Shown here: positions 17,815-26,701 of the stretch, piece by piece
Layout: every line of letters begins with the position of its first letter
Numbering within the stretch: the first letter of the stretch is position 1
Origin: Sphaerisporangium siamense
GTDB lineage: Bacteria; Actinomycetota; Actinomycetes; Streptosporangiales; Streptosporangiaceae
DNA: 64,000 nt
Assembly: GCF_014205275.1 (NCBI RefSeq)
Contig: NZ_JACHND010000001.1
Location: 2,170,001 to 2,234,000, forward strand
Reading direction: 5' to 3'
Notes under the pieces: generated by a model
What the model saw: the letters and a program-made list of their open reading frames with translations, nothing else
Database searches by the model: none
Told to the model about the DNA's origin: nothing
Position numbers and translations under genes: made by a program

Positions 17815-18594
17815 TCAAGCTCCGGCGAAAGGGACGGCGGCCCGGAGCGCGTCGGAGAGCACGCCGGGCGCCTCGGCCAGCGACGGGCCGTACCAGGTCA
17901 GATGGCGTCCGCTGACCAGGGCCGCGGGAACCCCGGGGAAGAAGCCGGGGCCGTCCTCGGCGGTGAAGCGGTACGGCTCGTCCGGCAGCACGACCAGGGC
18001 GGGATCGGCCGCCAGCAGCTCGGGCAGCGGGATCTTGGGGTACCGGTCGGGGTGGCCGGCGAAGAGGTTGCGGACGCCCAGGCGCAGCAGCAGGTCCCCG
18101 GCGAAGGTGTCCCGCCCGGCGACCATCCACGGCTTGCGCCACACCGGGATCACCGCGGGGCGCGGTTCGGGCGCCGGCACGTCCCGCCAGGCCGCGTCGG
18201 CGGCGCGCAGCCAGTCCGGTTCTGGCAGGCCCATGGCCGTGACCAGCATCCGCCGCAGCGAGGCGAGCGCGTCGTCCAGGGTGCGGACGACCGTGACCCA
18301 CACCGGGACGCCCGCCGCGCGCAGCGCGTCCAGGTCCGGGACCCGGTTCTCCTCCTCGTTGGCCACGACCAGGTCGGGGGCGAGCGCGATCACGCGGGCC
18401 ACGTCGGGGTTCTTGGTGCCGCGCACGCGGGCGACGTCCAGCCCCTCCGGGTGCGAGCACCAGTCGGTCGCCCCCACGAGCAGGCCGGGGGCGGTGGCCG
18501 CGATGGAGTCGGTGAGCGAGGGCACCAGCGAGACGACCCGGCGCACCCGGGCCGGCACCGGGACGGGCAGGCCGAGGTCGTCCCGCGGCGTCAT
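17815..18594 (-). CDS. Helical-backbone metal receptor (BtuF-like) substrate-binding protein
   Basis: A 259-aa periplasmic-binding-fold protein: RRVVSLVPSLTDSIAA, VGATDWCSHPEGL, PDLVVANEEENRV, GRDTFAGDLLLRLG and YPKIPLPELLAADPALVVLP are all typical of the TroA/BtuF superfamily that binds cobalamin, haem or siderophores. No signal peptide or lipobox Cys is visible, unusual for an ABC transporter partner, and no permease or ATPase gene is adjacent. The ATG overlaps the stop of the FhuF-like gene (ATGA), so it probably handles the same metal-chelate substrate. Confidence 0.85.
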   Translation of the reverse strand: MTPRDDLGLPVPVPARVRRVVSLVPSLTDSIAATAPGLLVGATDWCSHPEGLDVARVRGTKNPDVARVIALAPDLVVANEEENRVPDLDALRAAGVPVWVTVVRTLDDALASLRRMLVTAMGLPEPDWLRAADAAWRDVPAPEPRPAVIPVWRKPWMVAGRDTFAGDLLLRLGVRNLFAGHPDRYPKIPLPELLAADPALVVLPDEPYRFTAEDGPGFFPGVPAALVSGRHLTWYGPSLAEAPGVLSDALRAAVPFAGA

Positions 18595-19454
18595 GACGGG
18601 CTCCCGGCCGCGGCCCGCGTCCACCGCGCCGCGCGGTCGGCCTCCGAGATCAGGGCGCAGTCGTCGCAGTAGCCGCCGCCGGGCACCCGGTAGTACAGGC
18701 AGCAGGTCGCGCGGACGTAGAAGTACGCGCCGGGCCCGGGTTCGGCGAGCCGTCCCGCCCCGGCGAGGACGCCGAGCCGCAGCACCTCGCCGGCCAGCCC
18801 GGCCGCGGACGCCGCGAAGGCGGGCCTGCCGCGGGGCAGCGTGCGCAGGATGCCGGCCAGCGCAGCGGCGGCGTTGCCCCACAGCAGCGCGGGCGCGATC
18901 TTGGTGATGCCGAGGACCGCGTGGGTCAGGGGTTCCAGCGTTTCGGTCACGACGGTCCGGTAGACCAGGGCGGCGGCCCGGCGGGTCCAGGCCGCGGGTG
19001 GTCCGATGTTTCCCGGCCCGGGATGTCCTGGGACGGCCGCCCACCGCAGGGCTGGGGACGCCCGGAGGGGGAGCGGCCCGGTCGCGGCCGGGCGCCAGAG
19101 CAGGCCGTCCGAGGCGTCCACCGGGACCAGTCCGTGCCCGGCGGCCACCCCGACGACGGGCGACCACAGCCGGGCCGCCAGCCCCTGGAACAGGATGGAC
19201 GCCGCCACCCTGCTCTCGGGCGTGCCGAGGCGCCGCTCGAAGTCGGTGACCCTCGCGCGCAGGGCCTCGGTGTCGCGGGGCAGGTCGCGCAGCGGGCGCC
19301 ACAGGATCTCGTCGTCGCGGCCGGGGCCGGTCTCGATCGCGAAGTACGGCCCCATGGCCGAGACGTCGGCCAGCGCGGTCGCGACCGCGCCGGGGTCGGC
19401 GGGCGCCGGGGCGTCCGGGGGCGGTGTGGTGGTCACACCGGCATTCTTCGTCAC
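18591..19454 (-). CDS. FhuF-like (2Fe-2S) ferric siderophore reductase
   Basis: Reduces ferric siderophores in the cytoplasm to release iron. The 287-aa protein ends with the FhuF iron-sulfur motif: CC, ten residues, C, two residues, C, seen as CCLYYRVPGGGYCDDC. The preceding helical region (TVVTETLEPLTHAVLGITKI, LLWGNAAAAL) also matches the family. The start is uncertain: GTG at 19454 or GTG six codons later, neither with a strong ribosome site. It is translationally coupled to the substrate-binding gene downstream, making an iron-acquisition pair. Confidence 0.88.
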   Translation of the reverse strand: MTKNAGVTTTPPPDAPAPADPGAVATALADVSAMGPYFAIETGPGRDDEILWRPLRDLPRDTEALRARVTDFERRLGTPESRVAASILFQGLAARLWSPVVGVAAGHGLVPVDASDGLLWRPAATGPLPLRASPALRWAAVPGHPGPGNIGPPAAWTRRAAALVYRTVVTETLEPLTHAVLGITKIAPALLWGNAAAALAGILRTLPRGRPAFAASAAGLAGEVLRLGVLAGAGRLAEPGPGAYFYVRATCCLYYRVPGGGYCDDCALISEADRAARWTRAAAGSPS

Positions 19455-19645
19455 CGGCCCGCGCCCGTCATGCCCGCCCCCCGGCCCGGGGCGGCGCCGT
19501 CGCGCCGGCTCCCCGACACGGGCGGGCGCCGTCGTGTCAACTCCCCCGGCGCCGCGCGGGACCGCACGTGAGGAACGGTCCTCGGGCGGCCCCTGGACGG
19601 CGTGGTTTTCTGGACTGATCGTCTCCTCGGGACAGCTTGACCGTT

Positions 19646-19661
19646 TTGGGTCTTGCCCAGT
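19646..19661 (+). promoter_or_regulatory. DasR-responsive-element-like site upstream of chitinase
   Basis: TTGGGTCTTGCCCAGT matches the published dre consensus (an imperfect palindrome around TGGTCTAGACCA) at roughly 11 of 16 positions. DasR represses chitinase genes in streptomycetes until N-acetylglucosamine accumulates. The site lies 65 bp ahead of the chitinase ATG, where a repressor would act. The match is by eye and needs a scored matrix. Confidence 0.4.
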
Positions 19662-19693
19662 GAAGTCGACAGAGTTATGTTTCGCTCAAACTC

Positions 19694-19710
19694 TTAGGAA
19701 ACTTTCCTAA
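19694..19710 (+). promoter_or_regulatory. Perfect 17-bp palindrome just before the chitinase ribosome site
   Basis: TTAGGAAACTTTCCTAA has two 8-bp arms around one base. It ends where the likely ribosome site (AAAGGAAG) begins, so it may be an operator or a 5' mRNA hairpin controlling stability or translation. It is markedly AT-rich against the local background. Confidence 0.6.
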
Positions 19711-19726
19711 AGGAAGAGCCCCCCAC

Positions 19727-22288
19727 ATGCGCCGATTCTCCCTCGTAGTGCTGCTGGCGCTCGTAGCGACCGCTCTGGCGATCCCTGCGAACGCGGCAGC
19801 CGCCCGCTTGACCGCGGCGTTCACCCTGAACGGCAATCAGGGTAAGTTCGTCGTGACCAACCCGGGCACCACCGCCATCACCAACTGGTCGCTTGAGTTC
19901 GACCTGCCCTCCGGAGTGTCCGTCAGCAGCCCGCAGAACGCCACCATCAACCAGAGCGGAACACACTTCCGGCTGGTCCCGGCGTTCTACATCGCCAACA
20001 TCCGGGCGGGCGGGAGCACCGAGCCGTACAGCCCCACGTTCACGTTGAGCTCGGCCGTCCAGCCGACGAACTGCACGATCAACGGGGCGAACTGTGACGG
20101 CAGCGGGGACGACCCGCCCCCGCCCGCACCGCTGAGCGCGACCTACTCGGCCTCGGGCAGCCGCGGTACCTACGTGGTGAGCAACAACTCCACCACCACC
20201 CTCAGCGGCTGGTCCATCACCTTCGACCTGCCGTCGGGCGTCACCGCGAGCAACGCCGAGAACGCCACGCTCACCCAGAACGGCACCCAGGTCATCCTGA
20301 GCCCGGTGCACTACAACACGAGCGTCGGCGCGGGCCGGACCACCGATCCGTACAGCCCGTCCTTCACCCTCAGCAGCGCCTCGGCGACCCCGGCGAACTG
20401 CCGGGTCAACGACGTGCGCTGTGACGGCCGCCCCGACACCCCGCCGGGCGCGCCGGGCAACCTCCGCTCGCCGGTCAAGACCACCAAGACCGTCTCGCTG
20501 GCGTGGGACGCCTCCACCGGCGGCAGCCTGCCGGTCGTCGCCTACCAGATCTTCCAGGGCAGCACGCTCGCCCTTGAGGTGAGCGGCACCAGCGGCACCG
20601 TCACCGGCCTCACCCCGAACACCGCCTACTCGTTCACGGTCAAGGCCAAGGACCGCAAGGGCACCCTGTCCCCGGCCAGCGCGGCCCTGTCGGTGACGAC
20701 GAGCAACCCCTCGGACGACACCACGGCGCCGAGCGTGCCCGCGAACGTCCGCACCACGGCCACCGGCCCCGGTGAGATCTCGCTCGCGTGGAACGCCTCC
20801 ACCGACAACAGCGGCATCGCCGGCTACGACGTCTACAACGGGTCGGCGCTGGCGCTCAGCGTCCTCGGCACCACCGCGACGGTGAGCGGCCTGTCGCCGT
20901 CCACCGAGTACACCTTCACCGTCAAGGCCCGCGACCTGTACGACAACGTGTCCGCCGCGAGCGCGCCGCTCAAGGCGAAGACCTCCGACATCGTCGGCAG
21001 CGGCTACGCCCGGGTCGGCTACTTCGTGCAGTGGGGCATCTACGGCCGCCAGTACTTCGTCAAGAACCTGGACTCGACCGGCGCCGCCGCCAAGCTGACC
21101 CACATCAACTACGCGTTCGCCAACATCGACCCGCAGAACCTGACCTGTCTGCAGGGTGTCACCAAGGGCACCACGCAGAACCCGCAGGACCCGAACCAGG
21201 GTGACGGCGCCGGTGACGCCGAGGCCGACTACGGCCGGCCGATGAGCGCCGCGCAGTCGGTGGACGGCAAGGCCGACACCGGCTGGGAGCCCCTGCGCGG
21301 TAACTTCAACCAGCTCAAGAAGCTCAAGGCCAAGTACCCGAACCTCAAGGTCCTGATCTCGCTGGGCGGCTGGACGTACTCCAAGTACTTCTCCGACGTG
21401 GCCGCGACCGACGCCGCGCGCAAGAAGTTCGTGTCGTCCTGCATCGACGTCTACATCAAGGGCAACCTGCCCACCTACAACGCCGCGGGCGGCCCGGGTA
21501 GCGCCGCCGGCATCTTCGACGGCATCGACCTCGACTGGGAGTGGCCGGGCGCCGAGGGCCACGCCGGCAACCACGTCGGTGCGAACGACAAGGCGAACAA
21601 CACCCTGCTGATCGCCGAGTTCCGCAAGCAGCTCGACGAGCTCACCAAGACGACGGGCAAGCGCTACCAGCTCACCGCGTTCACCCCCGCCGACCCGGCG
21701 AAGATCGAGGCCGGCTGGGACCTGCCCGAGGTCGCCAAGTCGCTGGACATCTTCAACGTCCAGGGGTACGACTTCCACGGCGCCGGCAGCGACAACTCGT
21801 GGGAGCCGAACCGCACCGGCCACCAGGGCAACCTGTACGCCGACGCGGACGACCCGTACAACTTCCACTTCAGCGTGGAGAACGCGGTCAACGTGTACCT
21901 CCAGGCCGGCGTGAACCCCCGCAAGATCACCATCGGCCTCGCCTACTACGGGCGTGGCTGGCAGGGTGTGGCCGAGGGCGGCAAGAGCGGCGAGTGGCAG
22001 TCGGCCACCGGCGCGGCGCCCGGCCAGTTCCAGGAGGAGGCGGGCACCCGCGGATACTCCAACCTTCTCGCCAGCGTGCCGAACTGCACCGTGAAGCACG
22101 ACGAGGTCGCGGTCGCCACGTACTGCTACACCGGCAACGGCGGGCAGTGGTGGACGTTCGACGACGTCTGGGCGATCCAGAAGAAGTCCGCGTGGCTGCG
22201 CTCCAAGAACCTGCTCGGGGCGATGATCTGGGAGATGTCCGGTGACCCGGGCACGCTCACCACGGCCCTGGACGCGGCTCTGAAGTAA
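19727..22288 (+). CDS. Secreted GH18 chitinase with two CBM2-like and two fibronectin-III domains
   Basis: Degrades chitin outside the cell. In order: signal peptide (1-24), two related carbohydrate-binding modules (about 25-120 and 138-232, each ending in a Cys pair such as NCTINGANC), two FnIII domains (about 238-327 and 335-418), then a GH18 catalytic domain (427-853). The catalytic motif DGIDLDWEW places the acid/base at Glu605; HINYAFANID and KVLISLGGWTYSKYF are the other GH18 strands. The two binding modules are tandem duplicates, as are the two FnIII domains. Expected to be induced by chitin breakdown products. Confidence 0.95.
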   Translation: MRRFSLVVLLALVATALAIPANAAAARLTAAFTLNGNQGKFVVTNPGTTAITNWSLEFDLPSGVSVSSPQNATINQSGTHFRLVPAFYIANIRAGGSTEPYSPTFTLSSAVQPTNCTINGANCDGSGDDPPPPAPLSATYSASGSRGTYVVSNNSTTTLSGWSITFDLPSGVTASNAENATLTQNGTQVILSPVHYNTSVGAGRTTDPYSPSFTLSSASATPANCRVNDVRCDGRPDTPPGAPGNLRSPVKTTKTVSLAWDASTGGSLPVVAYQIFQGSTLALEVSGTSGTVTGLTPNTAYSFTVKAKDRKGTLSPASAALSVTTSNPSDDTTAPSVPANVRTTATGPGEISLAWNASTDNSGIAGYDVYNGSALALSVLGTTATVSGLSPSTEYTFTVKARDLYDNVSAASAPLKAKTSDIVGSGYARVGYFVQWGIYGRQYFVKNLDSTGAAAKLTHINYAFANIDPQNLTCLQGVTKGTTQNPQDPNQGDGAGDAEADYGRPMSAAQSVDGKADTGWEPLRGNFNQLKKLKAKYPNLKVLISLGGWTYSKYFSDVAATDAARKKFVSSCIDVYIKGNLPTYNAAGGPGSAAGIFDGIDLDWEWPGAEGHAGNHVGANDKANNTLLIAEFRKQLDELTKTTGKRYQLTAFTPADPAKIEAGWDLPEVAKSLDIFNVQGYDFHGAGSDNSWEPNRTGHQGNLYADADDPYNFHFSVENAVNVYLQAGVNPRKITIGLAYYGRGWQGVAEGGKSGEWQSATGAAPGQFQEEAGTRGYSNLLASVPNCTVKHDEVAVATYCYTGNGGQWWTFDDVWAIQKKSAWLRSKNLLGAMIWEMSGDPGTLTTALDAALK

Positions 22289-22297
22289 GACGCGCGA

Positions 22298-22364
22298 CGG
22301 CGCCCGGCCACCGGGCGCCGAGACGTGAAGTCCGGCCGGTCGCCCGCGTGGCGGCCGGCCGGAC
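22298..22364 (+). terminator. Two consecutive hairpins after the chitinase gene
   Basis: First hairpin: a perfect 10-bp stem (22298-22307 with 22311-22320) and a 3-base loop. Second: GTCCGGCCGG (22330-22339) pairs with 22355-22364 around a loop that can itself pair. Located 10 bp after the stop codon; together they are a strong terminator. Confidence 0.85.
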
Positions 22365-22514
22365 GGCTTTCGCGCGAGGACAGGGCCCGCGTGCCGGACG
22401 CCGACCTTTGTTACCAACTGGTCAGTAATATGTAGAGTCAGCTTGTCAATCGGGCAAAGCGGGCCGACATTCTGAGCAATGTCGCCACTCGGGGGATGAC
22501 CCCAGGAGGCCCGC

Positions 22515-23342
22515 TTGCACCCCCTGCGCCGTACCCTCCTCGCCCTCCTCGCCCTCACCGCCTGCCTGACCCTCGCGACCGCGACCGCCGCCCCGGCCGC
22601 CGCCGCCCCGCCGCCCCCGGCCGCCATGGCCTCGATGGGCGACTCCATCACCCGCGCCTTCAACTCCTGCGGCTTCTACGTCGACTGCCCCTCACGCTCG
22701 TGGTCCACCGGGTCCACCGGCTCGGTCAACAGCCACTACCTGCGCATCCGGGGGGTATCGCCGTCCCTGGTCGCCTACAACGACGCCGTGTCCGGGGCCA
22801 AGGTCGCCGACATGGCGGGCCAGGCCCAGCGCGCGGTGTCGCAGGGCGTCGGCTACGTCACGATCCTCGTCGGGGCCAACGACGTGTGCACCTCGTCGGA
22901 GTCGGCCATGACCTCGGTCGCCGACTTCGAGTCCCGCTTCCGTGCCGCCGTCCAGACCCTCGCCGACGGCCTGCCGCAGGCGCTGATCTTCGTGGCCAGC
23001 GTTCCGGACGTCAAACGGCTGTGGGAGGTCGGCAAGGGCGACCTCGCCGCCCGCACCGCCTGGTCGACGTTCGGCATCTGCCAGTCGCTGCTGGCCGGCC
23101 CCCGCTCCACCGCCGCGGCCGACGTCGCCCGGCGCGACCGCGTGCGGCAGCGCGCCGCCGACTTCAACGCCGTCCTCGCCCGCGTCTGCGGCGAGCGGCC
23201 CACGTGCCGGTACGACGGCGGCGCCGTCTTCGCCTACCGCTTCACGCTCGCCGAGATCAGCACCTGGGACTACTTCCACCCCAACGCCACCGGCCAGAAG
23301 GCGCTCGCCGCCGTCACCTACGCCGCCGGGTACGGCTGGTGA
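22515..23342 (+). CDS. Secreted SGNH/GDSL-family hydrolase
   Basis: A 275-aa secreted esterase or lipase. The signal peptide (1-31) is followed by block I MGDSITRAF (nucleophile Ser), block III VGANDVC and block V DYFHPNATGQ (catalytic Asp and His). It resembles actinomycete GDSL lipases with a two-cysteine region (CGFYVDC). The start codon is TTG at 22515, chosen because AGGAGG sits five bases before it and the signal peptide then begins at once. It follows the chitinase but is separated by terminators and its own AT-rich promoter region (about 22400-22450). Confidence 0.9.
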   Translation: MHPLRRTLLALLALTACLTLATATAAPAAAAPPPPAAMASMGDSITRAFNSCGFYVDCPSRSWSTGSTGSVNSHYLRIRGVSPSLVAYNDAVSGAKVADMAGQAQRAVSQGVGYVTILVGANDVCTSSESAMTSVADFESRFRAAVQTLADGLPQALIFVASVPDVKRLWEVGKGDLAARTAWSTFGICQSLLAGPRSTAAADVARRDRVRQRAADFNAVLARVCGERPTCRYDGGAVFAYRFTLAEISTWDYFHPNATGQKALAAVTYAAGYGW

Positions 23343-23366
23343 CCTTCGCAGCGCCGTCACGGCCCG

Positions 23367-24155
23367 TCACGGCACGGCGTATTCGCTGTCGCGCACGTCG
23401 GTGATCGCCATGTGGCCGGGCGCGTGCCCGATCGCGAAGGGCGGCCGTGACGCGGCCACGGCCGCCTGCGGCGTCACCCCGCAGGCCCAGAAGACCGGGA
23501 TCTCGCCCGGCCGCACCTCCACCGGGTCGCCGTAGTCGGGCCGGCCGAGGTCGGCGATGCCCAGCGCGGCCGGGTCGCCCACGTGCACCGGGGCGCCGTG
23601 CACGGCCGGGTAGCGGGACGTGACCCGCACCGCGGTCGCGACCAGCTCGGGCGGCACCGGCCGCATCGACACCACCAGCGGCCCGGCGAGCGTCCCCGCC
23701 GGACGGCACGCCCGGTTCGTCCGGTACATCGGGACGTTGGTCCGGCCCTCCAGGTGCCGCACGGGCACGCCGGCGTCCAGCAGCGCCGCCTCGAAGGTGA
23801 AACTGCAGCCGATCAGGAAGCACACCAGGTCGTCACGCCAGTAGGCCCGCACGTCGCCCACCTCGGCGACCTGCTCGCCGTGCTCGTAGACGCGGTAGGC
23901 GGGCAGGTCGGTGCGCAGGTCGCCGTCGAAGATCGACGCCCAGGTCTCCCCGGGCTCGGTGACGTCGAGCACCGGGCACGCCTTCGGGTTGCGCTGCGCG
24001 AACAGCAGGAAGTCGTAGGCGCGGTCCTTGGGCAGCGCCAGCAGGTTCGCCTGCGCCCATCCCGCCGACCAGCCCGCGGTGGGGGTCACCAGGCCGTCGC
24101 GGAAGGCGGCGCGCGCGTCGCGCGGGGGCACCATCGCCGGGTCGAGCACTGTCAT
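23367..24155 (-). CDS. DUF1445 putative hydro-lyase / D-glutamate cyclase-like protein
   Basis: A 262-aa cytoplasmic protein with the DUF1445 pattern: [51 protein letters not shown] and the closing [15 protein letters not shown]. The mammalian homologue DGLUCY turns D-glutamate into 5-oxo-D-proline. Here the gene follows the 5-oxoprolinase genes pxpC, pxpB and pxpA on the same strand, so both could act on 5-oxoproline or D-glutamate. The ATG at 24155 has GGAAGGGA upstream; a longer reading to 24257 is unsupported. A 159-bp gap with two hairpins separates it from pxpC. Confidence 0.85.
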   Translation of the reverse strand: MTVLDPAMVPPRDARAAFRDGLVTPTAGWSAGWAQANLLALPKDRAYDFLLFAQRNPKACPVLDVTEPGETWASIFDGDLRTDLPAYRVYEHGEQVAEVGDVRAYWRDDLVCFLIGCSFTFEAALLDAGVPVRHLEGRTNVPMYRTNRACRPAGTLAGPLVVSMRPVPPELVATAVRVTSRYPAVHGAPVHVGDPAALGIADLGRPDYGDPVEVRPGEIPVFWACGVTPQAAVAASRPPFAIGHAPGHMAITDVRDSEYAVP

Positions 24156-24188
24156 CGTCCCTTCCATCTCGCCGAACTCTCCGAACGC

Positions 24189-24251
24189 CGGCGGCAGGTC
24201 ACCGCCGTTCCCTCGCCGTACTGGTCGAACGCCGGCGGCACGCCACCGCCG
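24189..24251 (-). repeat. Tandem hairpin pair between pxpC and the DUF1445 gene
   Basis: The block GAACGCCGGCGGCA followed by CACCGCCG occurs twice, 44 bp apart. Each copy forms a hairpin with 6-bp arms CGGCGG/CCGCCG and a 7-base loop (24189-24207 and 24233-24251). It could slow exonuclease decay or partly terminate transcription between the two genes. Confidence 0.6.
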
Positions 24252-24314
24252 ACCCACGCGTCACGGCCACGTCGCCGTGATCGCCCCCCGATCCGGCCGC
24301 CCGAGGGCGGTCTC

Positions 24315-25205
24315 TCACCGCGCGCCGAGCCGGAAGCGGATCCGCTGGCCCGGACGCACCTGCGCCGCGCGGTCCACGTCGCGCGAGCACACCACCGCGA
24401 TCACCGGGTAGCCGCCGGTCACCGGGTGGTCGGCCAGGAACAGCGTCGGCTGCCCCGACGGCGGCACCTGGAGCGCGCCCGGCACCATGCCCTCCGGGGG
24501 GAGCTCCTCCCCGCGGACCCGCTCCAGGACCGGGCCGCGCAGGCGCATGCCGACCCGGTTGCTGTCCGCCGTGACCTCGTACGGCGCCGAGCACAGCACC
24601 CGCAGGGCGTCGGCGCCGAACCAGTCGTCGCGCGGCCCGGGCAGCACGCCGAGCACCGGCGCATCCTCGCCCGGCTCGGCGACCGGCGCGAGGTCGACGC
24701 CGGGGAACCGGTCCGGCGGCGGCCCCACCGGCAGCAGCGTGCCGGGCCGGGGCAGTTCGGGGCCGAGGCCCGCCATGATGTCGGTGGCCCGCGACCCGAG
24801 CACCTCCGGCACCTCCAGCCCGCCGCGCACCGCCAGGTAGGTGCGCAGGCCGCTCCCTGGCACGCCGAGCCGCAGCGTCGCGCCGTCCGGCAGGCGCTCG
24901 ACCGCGTGGTGGCCGATGCCGCGCGCCCGCCCCGAGGCGTCGGTGACCGTCGCTGGGCACGGCGCCCCGCTCAGCGCCACCAGCAGGTCGCCGTGGGCGC
25001 GCACGGCCAGCCCGCCCAGGGTGACCTCCAGCGCGGCGGCCGTCTCGGGGTTGGCGAGCAGCCGGTTGGCCAGGCGCAGCGCGCCCCGGTCCGCGGCGCC
25101 CGAGCGTCCCACGCCGAGGTCGCCCCGCCCGGGACGCCCGAGGTCCTGGACGCTCGCGAGCGGCCCGGTCGCGACGACCTCCAGGAGTCGCACCGCCTCA
25201 CCCAT
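24315..25205 (-). CDS. pxpC: 5-oxoprolinase subunit C (biotin-dependent carboxylase-like domain)
   Basis: One of three subunits of the ATP-dependent prokaryotic 5-oxoprolinase that opens 5-oxoproline to glutamate. The 296-aa protein has the KipA/AHS2 pattern: GPLASVQDLGRPG at the start, GAADRGALRLANRLLAN, and SGQPTLFLADHPVTGGYPVIA near the end. Its ATG lies eight bases before the end of pxpB, so the two are coupled. Length is normal for the subunit. No fused carboxylase domain is present, which separates it from urea amidolyase. Confidence 0.93.
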   Translation of the reverse strand: MGEAVRLLEVVATGPLASVQDLGRPGRGDLGVGRSGAADRGALRLANRLLANPETAAALEVTLGGLAVRAHGDLLVALSGAPCPATVTDASGRARGIGHHAVERLPDGATLRLGVPGSGLRTYLAVRGGLEVPEVLGSRATDIMAGLGPELPRPGTLLPVGPPPDRFPGVDLAPVAEPGEDAPVLGVLPGPRDDWFGADALRVLCSAPYEVTADSNRVGMRLRGPVLERVRGEELPPEGMVPGALQVPPSGQPTLFLADHPVTGGYPVIAVVCSRDVDRAAQVRPGQRIRFRLGAR

Positions 25206-25818
25206 CGCGCGCCTCCGCGAACCGCACCCGCATGCCGGGGCGCAGCAGCGCGGGCGGGTCGGCGTGGACGTCCCACACGGTGAGCTCCGTGCGGCCGATG
25301 AGCCGCCACCCGCCCGGGGACTCCCGCGGGTACACGGCGCTGAACCCGGCGGCCAGCGCCACCGCGCCCGCGGGCACCCGCACCCGCGACTCGCTCCTGC
25401 GCGGGACCCGCAGCCGGGGGTGGCCGCCGATCAGGTAGGCGAAGCCGGGGGCGAACCCGGAGAACGCCACCGTCCAGGGTGTGCCCGTGTGCGCCGTCAC
25501 CACCTCGCGCTCCGACAGCCCGGTCAGGGCCGCCACGTCGGCGAGGTCGGCGCCGTCGTACACGACGGGCACGGTCACCTCGCCCGTCCCCGCGCTCCGT
25601 CCCCGCGACGGGCGCGCGTTCAGCACCGCCGCCTCGACCGTCCCCCGGTGCGCCGGGGGCTCGAAGCGCACCAGCAGGGTGCGGGCGGCGGGCAGGATGT
25701 CGGTGACCCCCGGCGGCGGGTCGGCGGAGAGGGTGTCGTACAGGGCGAGGACCTCCGCCGCGCCGCCCAGTTCCACCAGGACGGCACGGTCGCCGCAGCG
25801 CCGGAAGCGCGGGCTCAT
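25198..25818 (-). CDS. pxpB: 5-oxoprolinase subunit B (KipI/AHS1 family)
   Basis: Second subunit of the 5-oxoprolinase complex, 206 aa. Typical elements are [12 protein letters not shown] near the start, the motif [13 protein letters not shown] (family form GFxPGFxYL), [21 protein letters not shown] and [10 protein letters not shown]. The ATG at 25818 overlaps the pxpA stop (ATGA) and the end overlaps pxpC, so the three subunits are made in order. Longer readings upstream in this frame run through pxpA and are artefacts. Alternative older name for the family: sporulation kinase inhibitor KipI. Confidence 0.93.
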   Translation of the reverse strand: MSPRFRRCGDRAVLVELGGAAEVLALYDTLSADPPPGVTDILPAARTLLVRFEPPAHRGTVEAAVLNARPSRGRSAGTGEVTVPVVYDGADLADVAALTGLSEREVVTAHTGTPWTVAFSGFAPGFAYLIGGHPRLRVPRRSESRVRVPAGAVALAAGFSAVYPRESPGGWRLIGRTELTVWDVHADPPALLRPGMRVRFAEARDG

Positions 25819-26609
25819 GGCCGCTCCTCGCCGGGGTCCCTCGCGAACGGGGCGAGCGTCACCCCCGCGGCGGTCAGCGTCTGCCGGATCCGGTGGGCCA
25901 TGGGCACCGGATCCGGGCTGTCGCCGTGCACGCAGATCGAGCCGGCCCGCAGCCGCAGCGGCGTGCCGTCCGCCGCCGCCACCGGCTCGCCCCGCGCCAG
26001 GCTCAGGACGCGGCCCGCCACCACGTCCGGATCGTGCAGCACCGCGCCGGGACGGTCGCGCGGCACGAGCGTCCCCTGCGGGGTGTAGGCGCGGTCGGCG
26101 AAGAACTCGGGGACGGTGGCGAGCCCGGCCTCCTCGGCCAGCCGCAGCCACGCGGAGCCGGGCAGGCCGAGCACCGGCAGCGCCGGGTCGTAGGCCCGCA
26201 CGGCCGCCACGACGGCGGCCGCCTGGGCCTCGTGGTGCACGATCGCGTTGTAGAGCGCGCCGTGCGGCTTGACGTACCGCACCCGGCTGCCGGCCAGCCG
26301 CGCGAACGCGTCCAGGGCGCCGATCTGGTAGAGGATCTCGTCGGCCAGGGCCTCGGGCGGCACGTCCACGAAGCGCCGCCCGAAGCCGGCCAGGTCGCGG
26401 TAGCCCACCTGGGCGCCGATCGCGACGCCGCGCGCGACCGCCGTCGCGCACGTGCGCCGCATGATGGTCGGGTCTCCCGCGTGGAAGCCGCACGCCACGT
26501 TCGCGCTGGTGACGATGCCGAGCAGTGCCTCGTCGTCGCCGAGGTCCCACCGGCCGAAACCTTCGCCGAGGTCGGAGTTGAGGTCGATCGTCGTGATCAC
26601 GGGAGACAT
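25815..26609 (-). CDS. pxpA: 5-oxoprolinase subunit A (LamB/YcsF family)
   Basis: Third subunit of the 5-oxoprolinase complex, 264 aa. Family signatures are [12 protein letters not shown] at the start, [14 protein letters not shown] (metal or substrate site), [28 protein letters not shown] and [11 protein letters not shown] near the C-terminus. It comes 92 bp after the MFS transporter gene on the same strand, so uptake and hydrolysis probably share one transcript. The order pxpA, pxpB, pxpC is the classic one. Confidence 0.94.
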   Translation of the reverse strand: MSPVITTIDLNSDLGEGFGRWDLGDDEALLGIVTSANVACGFHAGDPTIMRRTCATAVARGVAIGAQVGYRDLAGFGRRFVDVPPEALADEILYQIGALDAFARLAGSRVRYVKPHGALYNAIVHHEAQAAAVVAAVRAYDPALPVLGLPGSAWLRLAEEAGLATVPEFFADRAYTPQGTLVPRDRPGAVLHDPDVVAGRVLSLARGEPVAAADGTPLRLRAGSICVHGDSPDPVPMAHRIRQTLTAAGVTLAPFARDPGEERP

Positions 26610-26701
26610 TGTCGGGCTCCGGTTCGCTGCTTCTCGTTCCAGTGTGGTCCGCCCTCGTCAGGGCCGTGTGGTCAGCCCGTGCCGGGGCCGTGCGGCGGGT
26701 G

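Noticed and set aside
16493-18907. 804-codon plus-strand frame
   Set aside because: Crosses four well-supported minus-strand genes in antisense and has no recognisable domain.
19694-22663. 989-codon frame antisense to the chitinase
   Set aside because: Low-complexity translation with no motifs; a shadow produced by the high GC content opposite a long gene with clear domains.
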